This document shows positions 18,256 through 28,677 of a stretch of 64,000 nt of DNA, in pieces. The stretch comes from Dehalococcoidia bacterium (GTDB lineage Bacteria; Chloroflexota; Dehalococcoidia; SpSt-223), in NCBI GenBank assembly GCA_026003895.1, contig BPIC01000002.1, forward strand, positions 124,001-188,000, in the 5' to 3' direction. Position 1 is the stretch's first letter. The number at the start of each line of letters is the position of its first letter. Below the pieces are notes generated by a model that saw only the letters and a program-made list of their open reading frames with translations, had not been told where the DNA came from and searched no databases. The translations under genes were made by a program, and so were the position numbers.

Positions 18256-19611
18256 TCAGTCGAGCGGTGTGGTCGCCGGAAGCGGCGCGCCGGCGCGCAC
18301 CACGGCACGGTAATAGCGGCCGCTGTCCTTCAACGTCCGCTCTTGGGTGGCGTAGTCGGTGTAGTAGAGGCCGAATCGCTTGGCGTATCCCTCGGCCCAC
18401 TCGAAATTGTCGAGCAGCGACCAAACGAAGTAGCCCTTGAGCGGAACGCCATCCGCGATCGCGCGGGCGGCCTCGGCAAGGTAGCCGGCGAGGTAGCGAA
18501 CCCGCGCCGGGTCGGCAAGACGGCCGGCGACCGGTGGTGTGTCGGGAAAGGCCGCCCCGTTCTCGGTCACAACGAGGTCAATCGGCCCATAGTCGCGGTG
18601 CAGGCGCTGGAGCAGGTCGGAGAATGCGCGCGGTTGGACAACCCATCCCATCGCTGTCAGTTCAGCCCCCTTCGGGATCACCCGGCGGAGCCGAAGGTAG
18701 GGATCGAAATCGTCGTGGGCAACGTACGCCGGGAAGTAGTGGTTGACGCCGAGGAAGTCGATTGGGGCGGCGATGATGTCAAAGTCCGACGATGGCGTGG
18801 GCGGGACATCGTGGCGGAGCCAGGCGCGCATCTCGCCGGGGTAGCCGCGGCCAAACACCGGGTCGAGGTACCAGCGGTTGTACGCCGCGTCATAGCGCTC
18901 CGCAGCGGCCACGTCCAGCGGGTCGTCGCTGGCTGGGTAGGCCGGCGTAAGGATCTGGGTGATGCCGACCCTCGCGTCGGGCCAACGGTCTCGAATGACG
19001 GCGGTCGCAAGGCCGTGAGCGAGGAGCAAGGTGTGTGCTGCCCGGAGCGCCAACCGCGTGCTCCGTTTTCCCGGCGCGTGCTCGCCACGCTCGTAGCCAA
19101 GGATGCTGCTGCACCACGGCTCATTCAACGTGATCCAGTGCTTCACCCGGTCGCCGAGCCGGTCGACGACGATACGCACGTAATCGGCGAAGGCGACCGC
19201 CGTCTCGCGATTCGGCCAACCCCCTTCATCCTCGAGCGTCTGCGGGAGGTCCCAGTGGTATAGGGTGATCCACGGCGTGATCCCTGCCGCCAGCAGCCCA
19301 TCGACGAGGCGGTCGTAAAACGCGAGGCCGGCCTCGTTGACGGCGCCTCGTCCTGCAGGGAGGATGCGCGGCCAAGCGACGGAAAAGCGATAGGCGTTTA
19401 CCCCGATCGCCTGCAGCAGCGCGATATCCTCGCGCCAACGGTGATAGTGGTCGCAGGCAATGTCACCGGTGTCGCCGTTGGCAATCGCCCCTGGCGTGTG
19501 GGAGAAGCGGTCCCAGATCGACTCGCCGCGACCGTCCTCGTTTACCGCCCCCTCAATTTGGTACGCAGCGGTCGCGGCACCCCAGACGAACCCCGGCGGA
19601 AATGCGGTCAT
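18256..19611 (-). CDS. Glycoside hydrolase family 1 beta-glycosidase
   Basis: A protein of 451 residues starting at the MTAFPPGFVWG typical of GH1 (an upstream ATG would add 20 unrelated residues). The acid/base Glu164 lies in TLNEPW and the nucleophile Glu350 in VTENG. The N-terminal signature FVWGAATAAYQIEG and the C-terminal GYFVWSLLDNFEWAEGY complete the TIM barrel. It cleaves beta-glucosides or related disaccharides in the cytosol, with no signal peptide. It is divergent from the epimerase gene at 19713. Confidence 0.93.
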   Translation of the reverse strand: MTAFPPGFVWGAATAAYQIEGAVNEDGRGESIWDRFSHTPGAIANGDTGDIACDHYHRWREDIALLQAIGVNAYRFSVAWPRILPAGRGAVNEAGLAFYDRLVDGLLAAGITPWITLYHWDLPQTLEDEGGWPNRETAVAFADYVRIVVDRLGDRVKHWITLNEPWCSSILGYERGEHAPGKRSTRLALRAAHTLLLAHGLATAVIRDRWPDARVGITQILTPAYPASDDPLDVAAAERYDAAYNRWYLDPVFGRGYPGEMRAWLRHDVPPTPSSDFDIIAAPIDFLGVNHYFPAYVAHDDFDPYLRLRRVIPKGAELTAMGWVVQPRAFSDLLQRLHRDYGPIDLVVTENGAAFPDTPPVAGRLADPARVRYLAGYLAEAARAIADGVPLKGYFVWSLLDNFEWAEGYAKRFGLYYTDYATQERTLKDSGRYYRAVVRAGAPLPATTPLD

Positions 19612-19712
19612 TCCCCTATTGTCGGCGGCTGGCCGCAGCTCCGCAACCGATGGCTGGCGTCCGCCCGTCAAGATCCTCCGTGCGATACTTGTACGAGGGC
19701 GGGAGCAGAACG

Positions 19713-20618
19713 ATGAGAGTGGCGATCACCGGGGCATCCGGCTTTATTGGCAAAGCGTTGGTCACCGCGCTTCGCGAGGATGGGCACACGCCAATCGCGA
19801 TAAGTCACAATGTCGAACGCGCCGCGTTGGCGCTGCCGGGCGCCGAGGTGCTGTCGTTCAATCAGGCGATAGCGCACTGGCCGGCGGTTGACGCCGTCGT
19901 CAACCTGATGGGCGAATCGGTGTCGGGCCGCTGGACACCCGAGAAGAAGCGCGAGATCCACGATAGCCGCGTGATCGGAACACGTAAGCTGGTCGAGGCG
20001 ATTGGCCGCGCTAGCTCCCGACCGCGGCGCTTCGTTAGCGCATCCGCGGTCGGCTATTACGGCGACCGCGGTGAAGAGGAATTGACCGAAGAGTCGCCGC
20101 CTGGCCGGTCATTCCTTGCCGATGTCTGTGTCCGCTGGGAGGCCGAAGCGAGGCAGGTCGAGTCGTTCGGCGTGTCGTGGGCGATCGTGCGGTTGGCAGT
20201 TGTGCTCGGCTATGGCGGAGGGGCGCTCGGTCCGCTCACCACCCTATTCAAACTCGGCCTCGGCGGTCCGATCGGCGGCGGCCGCCAATGGTTTTCGTGG
20301 GTCAGCCTGCAGGATACCGTCCGGCTCTATCAGCATCTGCTTGAGTCCGACCATCAGGGGGTCTTTCTGGCGAGTGCCCCCGAGCCGGTCCGCCAGGGCG
20401 AGTTTGCGTCCGCGCTCGGAGCGGTGCTCGGTCGCCCGGCTGTCCTCCCGGCACCCGCGCTTGCGGTCCGGCTCGTTGCCGGCGAGTTCGCCTCCGAGCT
20501 CCTCGACAGCCGCCGCTGTCTGCCGCGCGGCACGCTTGCCGCCGGCTTCCACTTTGAATTTCCCCGGCTGATGCCGGCGCTCCGCGTTGCCCTGCGCAAG
20601 CCGGATGGCCCGGCGTAA
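19713..20618 (+). CDS. TIGR01777 family SDR epimerase (SulA/YfcH-like)
   Basis: A protein of 301 residues. The N-terminal nucleotide-binding motif ITGASGFIGKALVTAL is followed by VNLMGESVSGRWTPEKK, the hallmark of this atypical SDR family, then SASAVGYYG with the active-site Tyr, and a C-terminal DUF1731-like segment LLDSRRCLPRGTLAAGFHF. Members are often near cell-division or lipid genes, but the reaction is not established. Confidence 0.85.
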   Translation: MRVAITGASGFIGKALVTALREDGHTPIAISHNVERAALALPGAEVLSFNQAIAHWPAVDAVVNLMGESVSGRWTPEKKREIHDSRVIGTRKLVEAIGRASSRPRRFVSASAVGYYGDRGEEELTEESPPGRSFLADVCVRWEAEARQVESFGVSWAIVRLAVVLGYGGGALGPLTTLFKLGLGGPIGGGRQWFSWVSLQDTVRLYQHLLESDHQGVFLASAPEPVRQGEFASALGAVLGRPAVLPAPALAVRLVAGEFASELLDSRRCLPRGTLAAGFHFEFPRLMPALRVALRKPDGPA

Positions 20619-20696
20619 TCGCCCAAGGCGGGAGTGCGACCCGCCTGCGTCTGGTATACGATGGTGACAAGCGAGGTTCGCTCGCCGGGAGGGACC

Positions 20697-21737
20697 ATGA
20701 AGGTCGGCATTTCGCTCACTGCGACCGCGAACGGCGTCCGTTCGCATGACTCAATCGACTATTGCCGGTGGGCGGCGCGCTTCGTCGACCAAGCAGGATT
20801 TGATGTCGTTTGGACGACCGAACACCATTTCACCCAGATCGCCCACACCGGGGCGCCGAGCGCGGCACTCGCCTATTACGCGGGCGTTACCGAGCACGTC
20901 CGCCTCGGCTACGCGGTTGCTATCGTGCCGCTGCACCATCCTCTTCGGCTTGCCGAAGAATTCCTGTGGGTCGACAACCTGTCGGATGGCCGGTTGATCG
21001 GCGGCATTAGCCCGGGTTGGGCGGCCTATGAATTCGAATTGTTTGGCGTGCCGCTCGAGGAGCGGCGCGAGCGCTTAGCCGAAGGGTGGGCCATTATTCG
21101 GCAGGCGTGCTCCGGCAAGCCAGTCTCCTTCTCCGGCAAGTATTTCCAGGTGCCCGAGATCCTGATCCACCCGCCACCGCGCCAGCCGGGCGGCATTCCG
21201 TTCATCCTTTCGACGGGGCATGTCGACTCGGTGCGGCAAGCGGCAAAGTGGCGGGTGAGTCCGGTCTTCGGCGCTCCGCCGGTGCAGGTGATCGCCGAAC
21301 ATCTGGCGGTCTACGACGCGACGTGCCGGGAGGAAGGGTATTCCGAGGAGGAGATCGCCAAGCTCCACGAATGGATCGGCGTGCGCCGCTTCATCACTAT
21401 CGGCCGGACCGAGGATGAAGCGCGCGAGGAGGCTTTGATTCACTCGGATCGGCTGCGAAACAGCCTCGACTTCCTCTCGACCACCCGCGGGTCTGAAAGT
21501 CAGGGCGATCCGCGGAACCCACGGACGCTCGCCAATGACGTGTGGGGCACGGTGGATCGGGTGACCGAGCAACTGCTCGAACTCGAACGGATCGGCATGC
21601 GCCACTTTATCTGCAACTTCACCATTGGGAGCCGCGGACTCGAGGGAACGAAGGAAACCATTCGGCTCTTCGCCAAGGAGATCCTGCCGGTGCTCCAGGC
21701 GAGCGAGCGGCGGGCCGAGGCAACGGCGACCCGTTAG
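20697..21737 (+). CDS. LLM-class flavin-dependent oxidoreductase
   Basis: A protein of 346 residues of the bacterial luciferase-like superfamily. The TIM barrel shows VVWTTEHHF near residue 42, HVRLGYAVAIVPLHHPLRLAEE, and DGRLIGGISPGW. Start ATG 20697 follows GGGAGGGACC. These enzymes use FMN or F420 to oxidise or cleave small organics. It is convergent with a small monooxygenase gene whose stop overlaps its own by 4 bases. Confidence 0.87.
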   Translation: MKVGISLTATANGVRSHDSIDYCRWAARFVDQAGFDVVWTTEHHFTQIAHTGAPSAALAYYAGVTEHVRLGYAVAIVPLHHPLRLAEEFLWVDNLSDGRLIGGISPGWAAYEFELFGVPLEERRERLAEGWAIIRQACSGKPVSFSGKYFQVPEILIHPPPRQPGGIPFILSTGHVDSVRQAAKWRVSPVFGAPPVQVIAEHLAVYDATCREEGYSEEEIAKLHEWIGVRRFITIGRTEDEAREEALIHSDRLRNSLDFLSTTRGSESQGDPRNPRTLANDVWGTVDRVTEQLLELERIGMRHFICNFTIGSRGLEGTKETIRLFAKEILPVLQASERRAEATATR

Positions 21738-22051
21738 GTCGCCGTCCGCGCTGCGGCCTCGTCCAAAATAACCTCGCACTCGTCAAAGCGGACACGGGTC
21801 ACCACGTCGGTCACGCCGAGCGCGTTCGCCGCGTCTCTGAACTCGCGGGTGTTCGAGAACGCGATTGCTTGGTCGGCGGTCTCCCACCACGTCACGTAAT
21901 GGAAGCGGCGGGGGTCTTCTTTGCTCCTGAGAAGGATGCGCTTGATCCAGCCGGGGGCGCTGCGCATCATTGCACCCTCCTGCCGTTTCCATCGCTCCCA
22001 GGTCGACTCTCCCTCGCTGTTATCGATCACTTCGACGTAGACGACGTACAC
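21734..22051 (-). CDS. Antibiotic biosynthesis monooxygenase-like (ABM fold) protein
   Basis: A protein of 105 residues. GTG 22051 was chosen because GGAGGAGGA lies directly in front; the frame is open further upstream but without coding character. The short ferredoxin-like fold (YVVYVEVIDNSEGE, WKRQEGAMM, FHYVTWWETADQAIAFSN) resembles small dimeric ABM or EthD proteins. Substrate unknown. Confidence 0.65.
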   Translation of the reverse strand: MYVVYVEVIDNSEGESTWERWKRQEGAMMRSAPGWIKRILLRSKEDPRRFHYVTWWETADQAIAFSNTREFRDAANALGVTDVVTRVRFDECEVILDEAAARTAT

Positions 22052-22109
22052 GCTTCCTCCTCCGCCTGTCGCCATTCTGCCTGCCGCCGTCACTGCGGAC
22101 AACTGATTG

Positions 22110-23516
22110 TTAGGCGACGGCGTCCGGCATCGACCGGTGAGCCGGATGGACCCCTGCCCGTTCTGCATGCGAGCGCAAGGCGATGGTAATCGCGAGACCG
22201 AGCAGGCAGGCGCCGGCAAGCACGAGCAATGTGGTCGGAACCCCGGCATTGGCGCGAAATATCGGCAGCAGGAAGATGCCAACCACCGCGCCGAGTTTGC
22301 CGGCCGACGCGGCGAAGCCGTGTCCCGTCGCCCGCAGCGGCGTCGGAAACGCGGCCGCGGGGAGCAAGTAGGTCGTGGCGTTCGGTCCGAGGTTCATGAG
22401 CAGGTTGAAGACCACGAAGCCCAGAAAGACGAAAGCAAGGTTCACGGCGCCGCTGGCCGACGCGGCAGCGGTGATCGCGAGGCCAGCAGCCATGCCGACA
22501 AACCCGACCGTCTGCAACCGTAGGGGGCCAAGCCGAGCGATCAGCAGGATGTTCAGCCCGAACCCGACGACGAGCAACAGGTCGAGCAGGGCCGTTCCTT
22601 CGGTCGAAGCGATGTCCGCGGCGATCCAGTCGCCCTTGGTCTCGGAGAAGGCGAGCGCGGCGATGATGGTCGGCGTGAAGAGCCCGATCCCGTAGGTGGC
22701 AATGTCCATCAAGAACCAAGGCGCGGCAGTAAGGATCGTAATTGGGAGGAAGCGCCGCGAGAACAAGGAGCCAATGCCAAAGCGGGCGGCGGGCGGTTCC
22801 ACCGTAGTGGAATCAACCGTCGCGTGTCGGAGCTGGTTGCCGGTGAGCAGCCGGCACACGTCGGCGGCCTGTTGCTGATGGCCGTGAGCGAGCAGCCAGT
22901 GCGGGCTTTCGGGCAGCGAACGCCGGAACAGCGCGACGATCAAGGCCGGCACGATGCCAGCGCCGAGCATCCACCGCCACGCTGTCTCATCTGGCTGGGC
23001 GGCGAGAACCAGTAAACCAATCGCCGCGCCGGCCACCATGCCAATCGCCTGAAAGCTGAAGGCGGCAACCAACATCGTGTTGCGCAGCCGCCGAGGCATC
23101 ACCTCGGTGATATAACTCGCCGCGATCGGGTAGTCTGCGCCGACCGCTGCGCCCAAAAGGAAGCGCCAGATCAGCAGACTGAGCGGGCTCCAGGCGAGTG
23201 CGGAGAGGGCGGCAAAGAGAAGAAACGTCATCAGATTCACGATGAACACCGTTCGGCGACCAAACCGGTCGGTGATCGCGCCGAGCGTGAACGCGCCGAG
23301 AAAGGCGCCGGCGACCGCGGCCGACGAGATCGCGCCTTCCCAAACCGGCGTCAAGGCGAAGTCGCGGGTAATCAGCGGGATCGCGACTGCGAGAATGAAC
23401 AAGTCGAAGCCATCGAGGAAAATGCCCAAGGCCGAGAGGAACCACATGCGCCAGTGGAGCGGCGTGAGGGAAGCGGAATCGAGCGCGTCGTTGAGGTTGT
23501 CCGCGGCCAGTGCCAT
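22110..23516 (-). CDS. MFS transporter (sugar/phosphate-porter-like)
   Basis: A protein of 468 residues with 12 predicted helices. The N-terminus has FLDGFDLFILAVAIPLI, typical of the metabolite/phosphate:H+ symporter group. The loop 2-3 motif is DRFGRRTV, and helix 4 has GADYPIAASYITEVMPRRLR. RRSLPESPHWLL marks the middle loop. It probably imports an organic acid, sugar or phosphate with protons; specificity is unknown. Confidence 0.85.
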   Translation of the reverse strand: MALAADNLNDALDSASLTPLHWRMWFLSALGIFLDGFDLFILAVAIPLITRDFALTPVWEGAISSAAVAGAFLGAFTLGAITDRFGRRTVFIVNLMTFLLFAALSALAWSPLSLLIWRFLLGAAVGADYPIAASYITEVMPRRLRNTMLVAAFSFQAIGMVAGAAIGLLVLAAQPDETAWRWMLGAGIVPALIVALFRRSLPESPHWLLAHGHQQQAADVCRLLTGNQLRHATVDSTTVEPPAARFGIGSLFSRRFLPITILTAAPWFLMDIATYGIGLFTPTIIAALAFSETKGDWIAADIASTEGTALLDLLLVVGFGLNILLIARLGPLRLQTVGFVGMAAGLAITAAASASGAVNLAFVFLGFVVFNLLMNLGPNATTYLLPAAAFPTPLRATGHGFAASAGKLGAVVGIFLLPIFRANAGVPTTLLVLAGACLLGLAITIALRSHAERAGVHPAHRSMPDAVA

Positions 23517-24208
23517 TATCCCCCACGCTGCGCCCGGCTGACCTTCATCCTACCGACCATCCCGGTCGTCGCGCTAGCCCGCGCCGTCGGTCGCCAACAG
23601 GAACGGGCGCTTCTCCTACCGTCGAGATGCCCGCTCTCCCCGCCGGTTATGCGTCTCGCAGCGGCCGTCCCGAGGCGGTGCACCTCCCTCGTGGAGAGCC
23701 CTACGACGCCAACCGGCGACTCGGCTGCCCGCCCTGCCGGCGCCTGCCAACGCCGGTTGCACCGTGCTCTGGACGATCGGCGCTACCCCTCCGGTCGGCC
23801 AGTGGCGTCGGGCCTCGCACCGGATGGGGCTGAGCCCGCTCGTCGTCACGACGACGCAGGTGATGGTGGCCGACCCCTGATCCCGAGATCTGCGGCAATG
23901 GGTCGGAGAAGCGTTGGTTCAGGGTCGACGGCGTCGCGCTCGCCCTAGCGGCACGGCAAACGAGGCTCTGGCGGTCGTGGGTGCGCCGGTGATCGTCACG
24001 CCCCTCGCTGAACGGGCGCCGGAGTCTTGTCACCCTGGAGACCCGTCACGTCGACGAGCGGCGCACCCTAACACGCCGTGCGGCGAGGTGCAGGGTGTCC
24101 TCCCCTCCCTGATTCGACATCTTGGGCGTAAGATCGGGGGAGCGGCGCGGCTGGAACCGGCAAGCCTTGATACGCGTTGTATAAAGCAGCATTACAGGTG
24201 GGGGATCA
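23517..24208. other. 692-base gap without a supportable gene, upstream of clpB
   Basis: Every frame is broken. On the plus strand about 23,770-23,960 has a faint coding look split over two frames (MGLSPLVVTTTQVMVADP, then RWFRVDGVALALAARQTRL), perhaps a degraded gene. The clpB Shine-Dalgarno (AGGTGGGGG) lies at the end. I see no CIRCE element and no tRNA. Confidence 0.4.
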
Positions 24209-26797
24209 ATGAATCTCAATAAGCTCACTGAGAAAGCCCAAGAGGCGATTGTCACGGCCCAACGCCTTGCCGAGGAGCGTCGCAACACCCAGCTTGAGCC
24301 GGAGCATCTGCTTGCTGCGCTGGTGACCCAGCAAGACGGTGTGGTGCCCGCCGTCCTCCAAAAGCTGGGGGTGCAGTCACGCGTGGTCATGGATCGGCTG
24401 AACCCGGCGCTTGATGGACTGGCTCGCGCCTCGGGTCCAGCGCAACTGTACGTCTCGCCCCGCTTCAGGCAGGTGTTCGAGGCCGCGCAGCAGGAAGCTG
24501 AGCGGCTGAAGGACGACTACGTCTCGACCGAACATTTCTTACTCGCATTGGCCGATGATTCGGAGAAGGGGCCGAGCGGCCAGATTTTGCGCACCCTCGG
24601 CGTCACCCGCGACCGCATTTATCAAGCGCTTCAGGACGTGCGCGGCGGCCAGCGTGTGACAAGCCAAAATCCAGAAGGCACCTACCAAGCGCTCACCCGC
24701 TACGGCCGCGATCTCACCGAACTTGCCCGACAGGGAAAGCTTGACCCGGTCATTGGGCGCGACGAAGAAGTGCGTCGCGTTATCCAAGTGCTTAGCCGCC
24801 GCACGAAGAACAACCCGGTGCTGATTGGCGAGCCGGGCGTCGGCAAAACGGCAATTGTCGAAGGATTGGCCCAACGAATCGCTCGTGGCGACGTGCCGGA
24901 GGCGCTCAAGGATCGCCGAATAATCGCGCTTGACCTCGGATCGATGGTCGCTGGCGCGAAGTACCGGGGCGAGTTCGAGGAGCGGTTGAAGGCCGTCCTC
25001 AAGGAAGTTCAAGAAGCCGAAGGACGGGTTATCCTGTTCATCGACGAGCTGCACACCGTCGTCGGCGCGGGCGCCGCGGAAGGCGCGATGGACGCCTCGA
25101 ACATGCTCAAGCCGATGCTGGCACGCGGCGAACTGCGGTGTATCGGCGCCACCACGCTCGACGAGTATCGCAAGCATATCGAGAAGGACGCGGCGCTCGA
25201 ACGACGCTTCCAGCCGGTGTATGTCGGCGAGCCATCGGTCGAGGACACGATCAGCATCCTCCGCGGCCTGCGCGAGCGCTACGAGCAGCATCACAAAGTG
25301 CGAATCAAGGACTCGGCGCTGGTTGCGGCGGCCGTTCTGTCGCACCGCTACATCAGCGACCGCTTCCTGCCGGACAAGGCGATCGACCTCGTTGACGAAG
25401 CGGCCTCCAAGCTGCGTATGGAAGCGACGAGCATGCCTGCCGAGCTCGACGAGATCCGTCGGCGCATCATGCAGTTGGAGATCGAGCGCGAGGGGCTCAA
25501 GCGTGAACGAGACGCCGCCTCGCGTGAGCGGTTGGAGCGCATCGAACAGGAGCTTGCCGACCTGAAAGAGCAGAGCGCTCAGCTCGAAATGCGATGGCAG
25601 ACCGAGCTCAATCAGCTAAACCGCGTTGGCCAGATCCAAGAGCGGATCGAGGCGGCGCGGATCGAGATGGAGCAAGCCAGTCTGCGTGCCGAGTGGGAAC
25701 GCGCCGCCCGGCTGCGCTACGAGATTAGCCAGCTCGAGAAAGAACTGGCCGAAGCCGAGCGGGCGCTGCACGATCGCTCGTCGGCCCTCGTCAAAGAAGA
25801 AGTCGACGAACATGACATCGCCGAGATTGTGAGCAAGTGGACCGGTATCCCGGCCTCGAAGTTGATGGAAGGCGAGATTGAGAAGCTGATCACAATGGAA
25901 GATCGCCTGCGCGAGCGCGTCATCGGGCAGGACGAAGCGATCGTGGCGGTGGCGAACGCGGTGCGGGCGGCGCGCGCCGGGCTGCAAGACCCGAACCGGC
26001 CGCTTGGCTCCTTCCTCTTCCTCGGCCCGACCGGCGTTGGCAAGACCGAGACGGCGCGGGCGCTCGCCGAGTTCCTTTTCGACGATGAGCGCGCGCTGAT
26101 CCGCATCGATATGAGCGAGTATCAGGAGAAGCACACCGTCTCGCGGCTGATTGGTGCGCCGCCTGGTTACGTGGGCTACGAGGAAGCTGGCCAACTCACC
26201 GAGGCCGTCCGCCGGCGTCCCTACAGCGTCGTGCTGTTCGACGAGGTCGAGAAGGCGCACCCCGAGGTGCTGAACGTTCTTCTCCAACTGCTCGACGACG
26301 GCCGCCTGACCGACGCCCAGGGTCGGACGGTCGACTTCAAGAACACGATCATCATTATGACGAGCAACCTCGGGAGCCAGTGGGTGACCGAACGGTCGCT
26401 CCTTTGGCCCGACATTCAGGCGCGGGTGATGGAGGCGGTGCGCGCCCATTTCCGACCGGAGTTGCTCAACCGGATCGATGAGATCGTCATCTTCCGCCGG
26501 CTCGACCTCGAGCAGATCAAGCAGATCGTCGAGATTCAGTTGCGCGGGCTCCGCGCCCGACTCGCGGAACGCAAGATCAATCTGGAACTCACACCGGCAG
26601 CGAAGGAGTTCCTCGCGCAAGAGGGATTCGATCCCGTCTACGGCGCCCGGCCGCTCAAGCGGGCAATTCAGAAGGAGATCGTCCAGCCGCTGGCAATGGC
26701 CTTGCTCCAAGGCCGGTTCGTGGACGGCGACACCATCATTGTCGACGTCGAAAACGGTCAGCTCGCGTTCCGAAAGGCGGTTGCTGTCGAGGCGTAG
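24209..26797 (+). CDS. clpB: ATP-dependent disaggregase ClpB
   Basis: A protein of 862 residues, the normal ClpB length. The N-domain (1-145) is followed by AAA-1 with Walker [10 protein letters not shown] at 207-215, a coiled-coil middle domain at about 410-530 ([20 protein letters not shown]), and AAA-2 with Walker [10 protein letters not shown] near residue 606. The middle domain and absence of a ClpP-binding loop separate it from ClpA/ClpC. It works with DnaK to rescue aggregates. No heat-shock operator is obvious upstream. Confidence 0.95.
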   Translation: MNLNKLTEKAQEAIVTAQRLAEERRNTQLEPEHLLAALVTQQDGVVPAVLQKLGVQSRVVMDRLNPALDGLARASGPAQLYVSPRFRQVFEAAQQEAERLKDDYVSTEHFLLALADDSEKGPSGQILRTLGVTRDRIYQALQDVRGGQRVTSQNPEGTYQALTRYGRDLTELARQGKLDPVIGRDEEVRRVIQVLSRRTKNNPVLIGEPGVGKTAIVEGLAQRIARGDVPEALKDRRIIALDLGSMVAGAKYRGEFEERLKAVLKEVQEAEGRVILFIDELHTVVGAGAAEGAMDASNMLKPMLARGELRCIGATTLDEYRKHIEKDAALERRFQPVYVGEPSVEDTISILRGLRERYEQHHKVRIKDSALVAAAVLSHRYISDRFLPDKAIDLVDEAASKLRMEATSMPAELDEIRRRIMQLEIEREGLKRERDAASRERLERIEQELADLKEQSAQLEMRWQTELNQLNRVGQIQERIEAARIEMEQASLRAEWERAARLRYEISQLEKELAEAERALHDRSSALVKEEVDEHDIAEIVSKWTGIPASKLMEGEIEKLITMEDRLRERVIGQDEAIVAVANAVRAARAGLQDPNRPLGSFLFLGPTGVGKTETARALAEFLFDDERALIRIDMSEYQEKHTVSRLIGAPPGYVGYEEAGQLTEAVRRRPYSVVLFDEVEKAHPEVLNVLLQLLDDGRLTDAQGRTVDFKNTIIIMTSNLGSQWVTERSLLWPDIQARVMEAVRAHFRPELLNRIDEIVIFRRLDLEQIKQIVEIQLRGLRARLAERKINLELTPAAKEFLAQEGFDPVYGARPLKRAIQKEIVQPLAMALLQGRFVDGDTIIVDVENGQLAFRKAVAVEA

Positions 26798-26845
26798 TTT
26801 GCCCGTCGGTTGCCGTCAGGCAGGCGGGGCCGGATGTCGCCGAAG

Positions 26846-28663
26846 TTAGCGAACGGTGCTGGGGTCGGGCAGGTTTAGCCGGCCGGCTCCGGTGGCGTAA
26901 TAGCCGAACGCCGCGCCGGGACGGAGCGAAACCGCGTTGTCGATCAGGAACTTCTGGATCTGGTCGGCATTCCAAGTCGGGAACCGGGATTTGACCAAGG
27001 CGGCCGCGCCCGAGACATGGGGCGCGGCCGCGCTCGTTCCCGTAAACCCATACTCTTGATCCTGATACACGAAGACCGAGACATGGCTGGGTGCCGCAAT
27101 CTCGGGCTTCCAGCGTCCGTCGAGGGTCGGTCCCCACGAGCTGTAGACGGCAAGCTGGCCACTCTTCCAATCAGCGGCAGCGACCGCGAGCGCACCACGC
27201 GCTGAGGCGGTGTCGACGAGGCTGCGTGATGCGGAGCGGTAATAGGGCGAAAGGTCAGCGCGCGAGACTTGAAGTCGGAACAGCGTGGGCGGGCCGCTTT
27301 TTTGCTCGACACCGATCGAGAACGACTCGGTTCCGATCTTCTTGTCGAGCGCCCCGACGATCACCGTCTGTCCCGAGACTGCCCGCCGCTCGAACGAGGC
27401 GTACACCTTCCCGGTATTGTCCGCGAGATGCAGGACCAGCTCGGCCTGGGGATTTGCCCAGATGAGTCGCACTTGCGGCAGGAGATCGTTGCGGGGCCAA
27501 TAGGTCACGGGAATGAACTCAGGGCCCTCGGGCGTGATCGGCGCCAGTCCTAGGGTACCGTTGGTCCTCCCGAGCACCGATTTGTTTCCCTCGTTCCCAG
27601 CGGAGACAACGACGAGCACGCCGCGCTGCCGCGCCTCGTCGATCTTTTTCGCGGCCGGCGAATTGCCGTCGAAGACGAAGTTCGGAAAGCCAAGCGAGAT
27701 CGAAATGATGTCGGCGCGCTGGCTGATCAGCCAGTCCATCGCGTTCAGGAACTGCGTTAAATCGTCGGTGTTCGCGAAGAGCAGCGTCGCCTCGGGAGCC
27801 ATCTCATGGATGATCTGAGCGACTCCCGTGCCATGGACATCAGTCTCCCGCTCGAACCCCTTGCCGGTGAAGTCGCGGGCGATGATTTGATTGCCGGCGG
27901 GCAGATAGCGGCCTTGGAGCTCACGGTATTTCGCGAAGCTATCGATGATGCCGACCCGGACGTTCTGGCCCTTGATGCCGGCAGCATGCCACTTGTCGGC
28001 GCCGGTCACCTTGACGCCTTCCACCGGACCGGCTCCGGCGAGCGGTGAGTCTGGGTCCTCCAGCAGTGTGGCGAGCGGCACGGCCTCGTCGCGCACTGGC
28101 CGCTGCGGCGCATCCACATCAACGATCTCAGGGAAGCTGAGCAGCGCTTGGATGTAGTCGAAATCGCGCTGGGCGTTCAACTGGAGAAGCCGATCCATCG
28201 GCAACAGCACGGTCACCCGGTTCTCGTGCCAGCTTTCGACTTCAACGCCCATCGCGCGCAGCCGCTGGCCGAAGGCCTCGGTATAGGGCCGGTCGAGAAT
28301 GAGCACGGCCTCGATGCCATTGTCATCAAGCAGTCCAAGATTGCGCGCCATCGCCTCGGCCGCCGGCACGCCGCCCTCGGAATATGCCTTGAAGATCAGC
28401 ACATAGAGCGCAGCGAGTTTGGAGCCATTGTTCGGGTCGATGAGGCGAGGGTCGACGACGGCGTTCGTGGGAAGGGCTGCAGGAACTCGGGCGATTCGGG
28501 CGATGCTCGTTGAGGTGGGCAGCGGGGCCCCGGCGCGGTCACTGATAATCGTGGCGGTGGAGAACCCGAGGACGCCGATCGCCAACAGGGCGGCGAGCAC
28601 CAAACCGGGAAGGAACCAGCGCCGAGCGGCAAGCTGTTCGAGTGTGATCCGGCTAGACGGCAT
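26846..28663 (-). CDS. Membrane-anchored subtilisin-family (S8) serine protease
   Basis: About 605 residues. A transmembrane anchor spans about 17-43. Numbered from an ATG at 28678, the triad is Asp246 (VGIIDSF), His282 (DVHGTGVAQI) and Ser549 (GTSAAAPHVSG), with the oxyanion Asn in SAGNEGN. I prefer ATG 28663 because GGAGGG precedes it; ATG 28678 overlaps the upstream stop as TAATG. An insert of about 110 residues between Asn and Ser carries a beta-rich domain (VRLIWANPQAELVLHLAD). The catalytic domain should face outside. It is translationally coupled to the FHA/FGE-like gene, so the two products probably work together. Confidence 0.85.
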   Translation of the reverse strand: MPSSRITLEQLAARRWFLPGLVLAALLAIGVLGFSTATIISDRAGAPLPTSTSIARIARVPAALPTNAVVDPRLIDPNNGSKLAALYVLIFKAYSEGGVPAAEAMARNLGLLDDNGIEAVLILDRPYTEAFGQRLRAMGVEVESWHENRVTVLLPMDRLLQLNAQRDFDYIQALLSFPEIVDVDAPQRPVRDEAVPLATLLEDPDSPLAGAGPVEGVKVTGADKWHAAGIKGQNVRVGIIDSFAKYRELQGRYLPAGNQIIARDFTGKGFERETDVHGTGVAQIIHEMAPEATLLFANTDDLTQFLNAMDWLISQRADIISISLGFPNFVFDGNSPAAKKIDEARQRGVLVVVSAGNEGNKSVLGRTNGTLGLAPITPEGPEFIPVTYWPRNDLLPQVRLIWANPQAELVLHLADNTGKVYASFERRAVSGQTVIVGALDKKIGTESFSIGVEQKSGPPTLFRLQVSRADLSPYYRSASRSLVDTASARGALAVAAADWKSGQLAVYSSWGPTLDGRWKPEIAAPSHVSVFVYQDQEYGFTGTSAAAPHVSGAAALVKSRFPTWNADQIQKFLIDNAVSLRPGAAFGYYATGAGRLNLPDPSTVR

Positions 28664-28677
28664 CAGCCCTCCGGGCA

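Noticed and set aside
18160..19263. 367-codon plus-strand frame opposite the GH1 gene
   Set aside because: It is a shadow of the glycosidase codons, with no ribosome site or family.
24150..24208. TTGATA and TATAAA before clpB as a promoter
   Set aside because: The two boxes are too close together to serve as -35 and -10.
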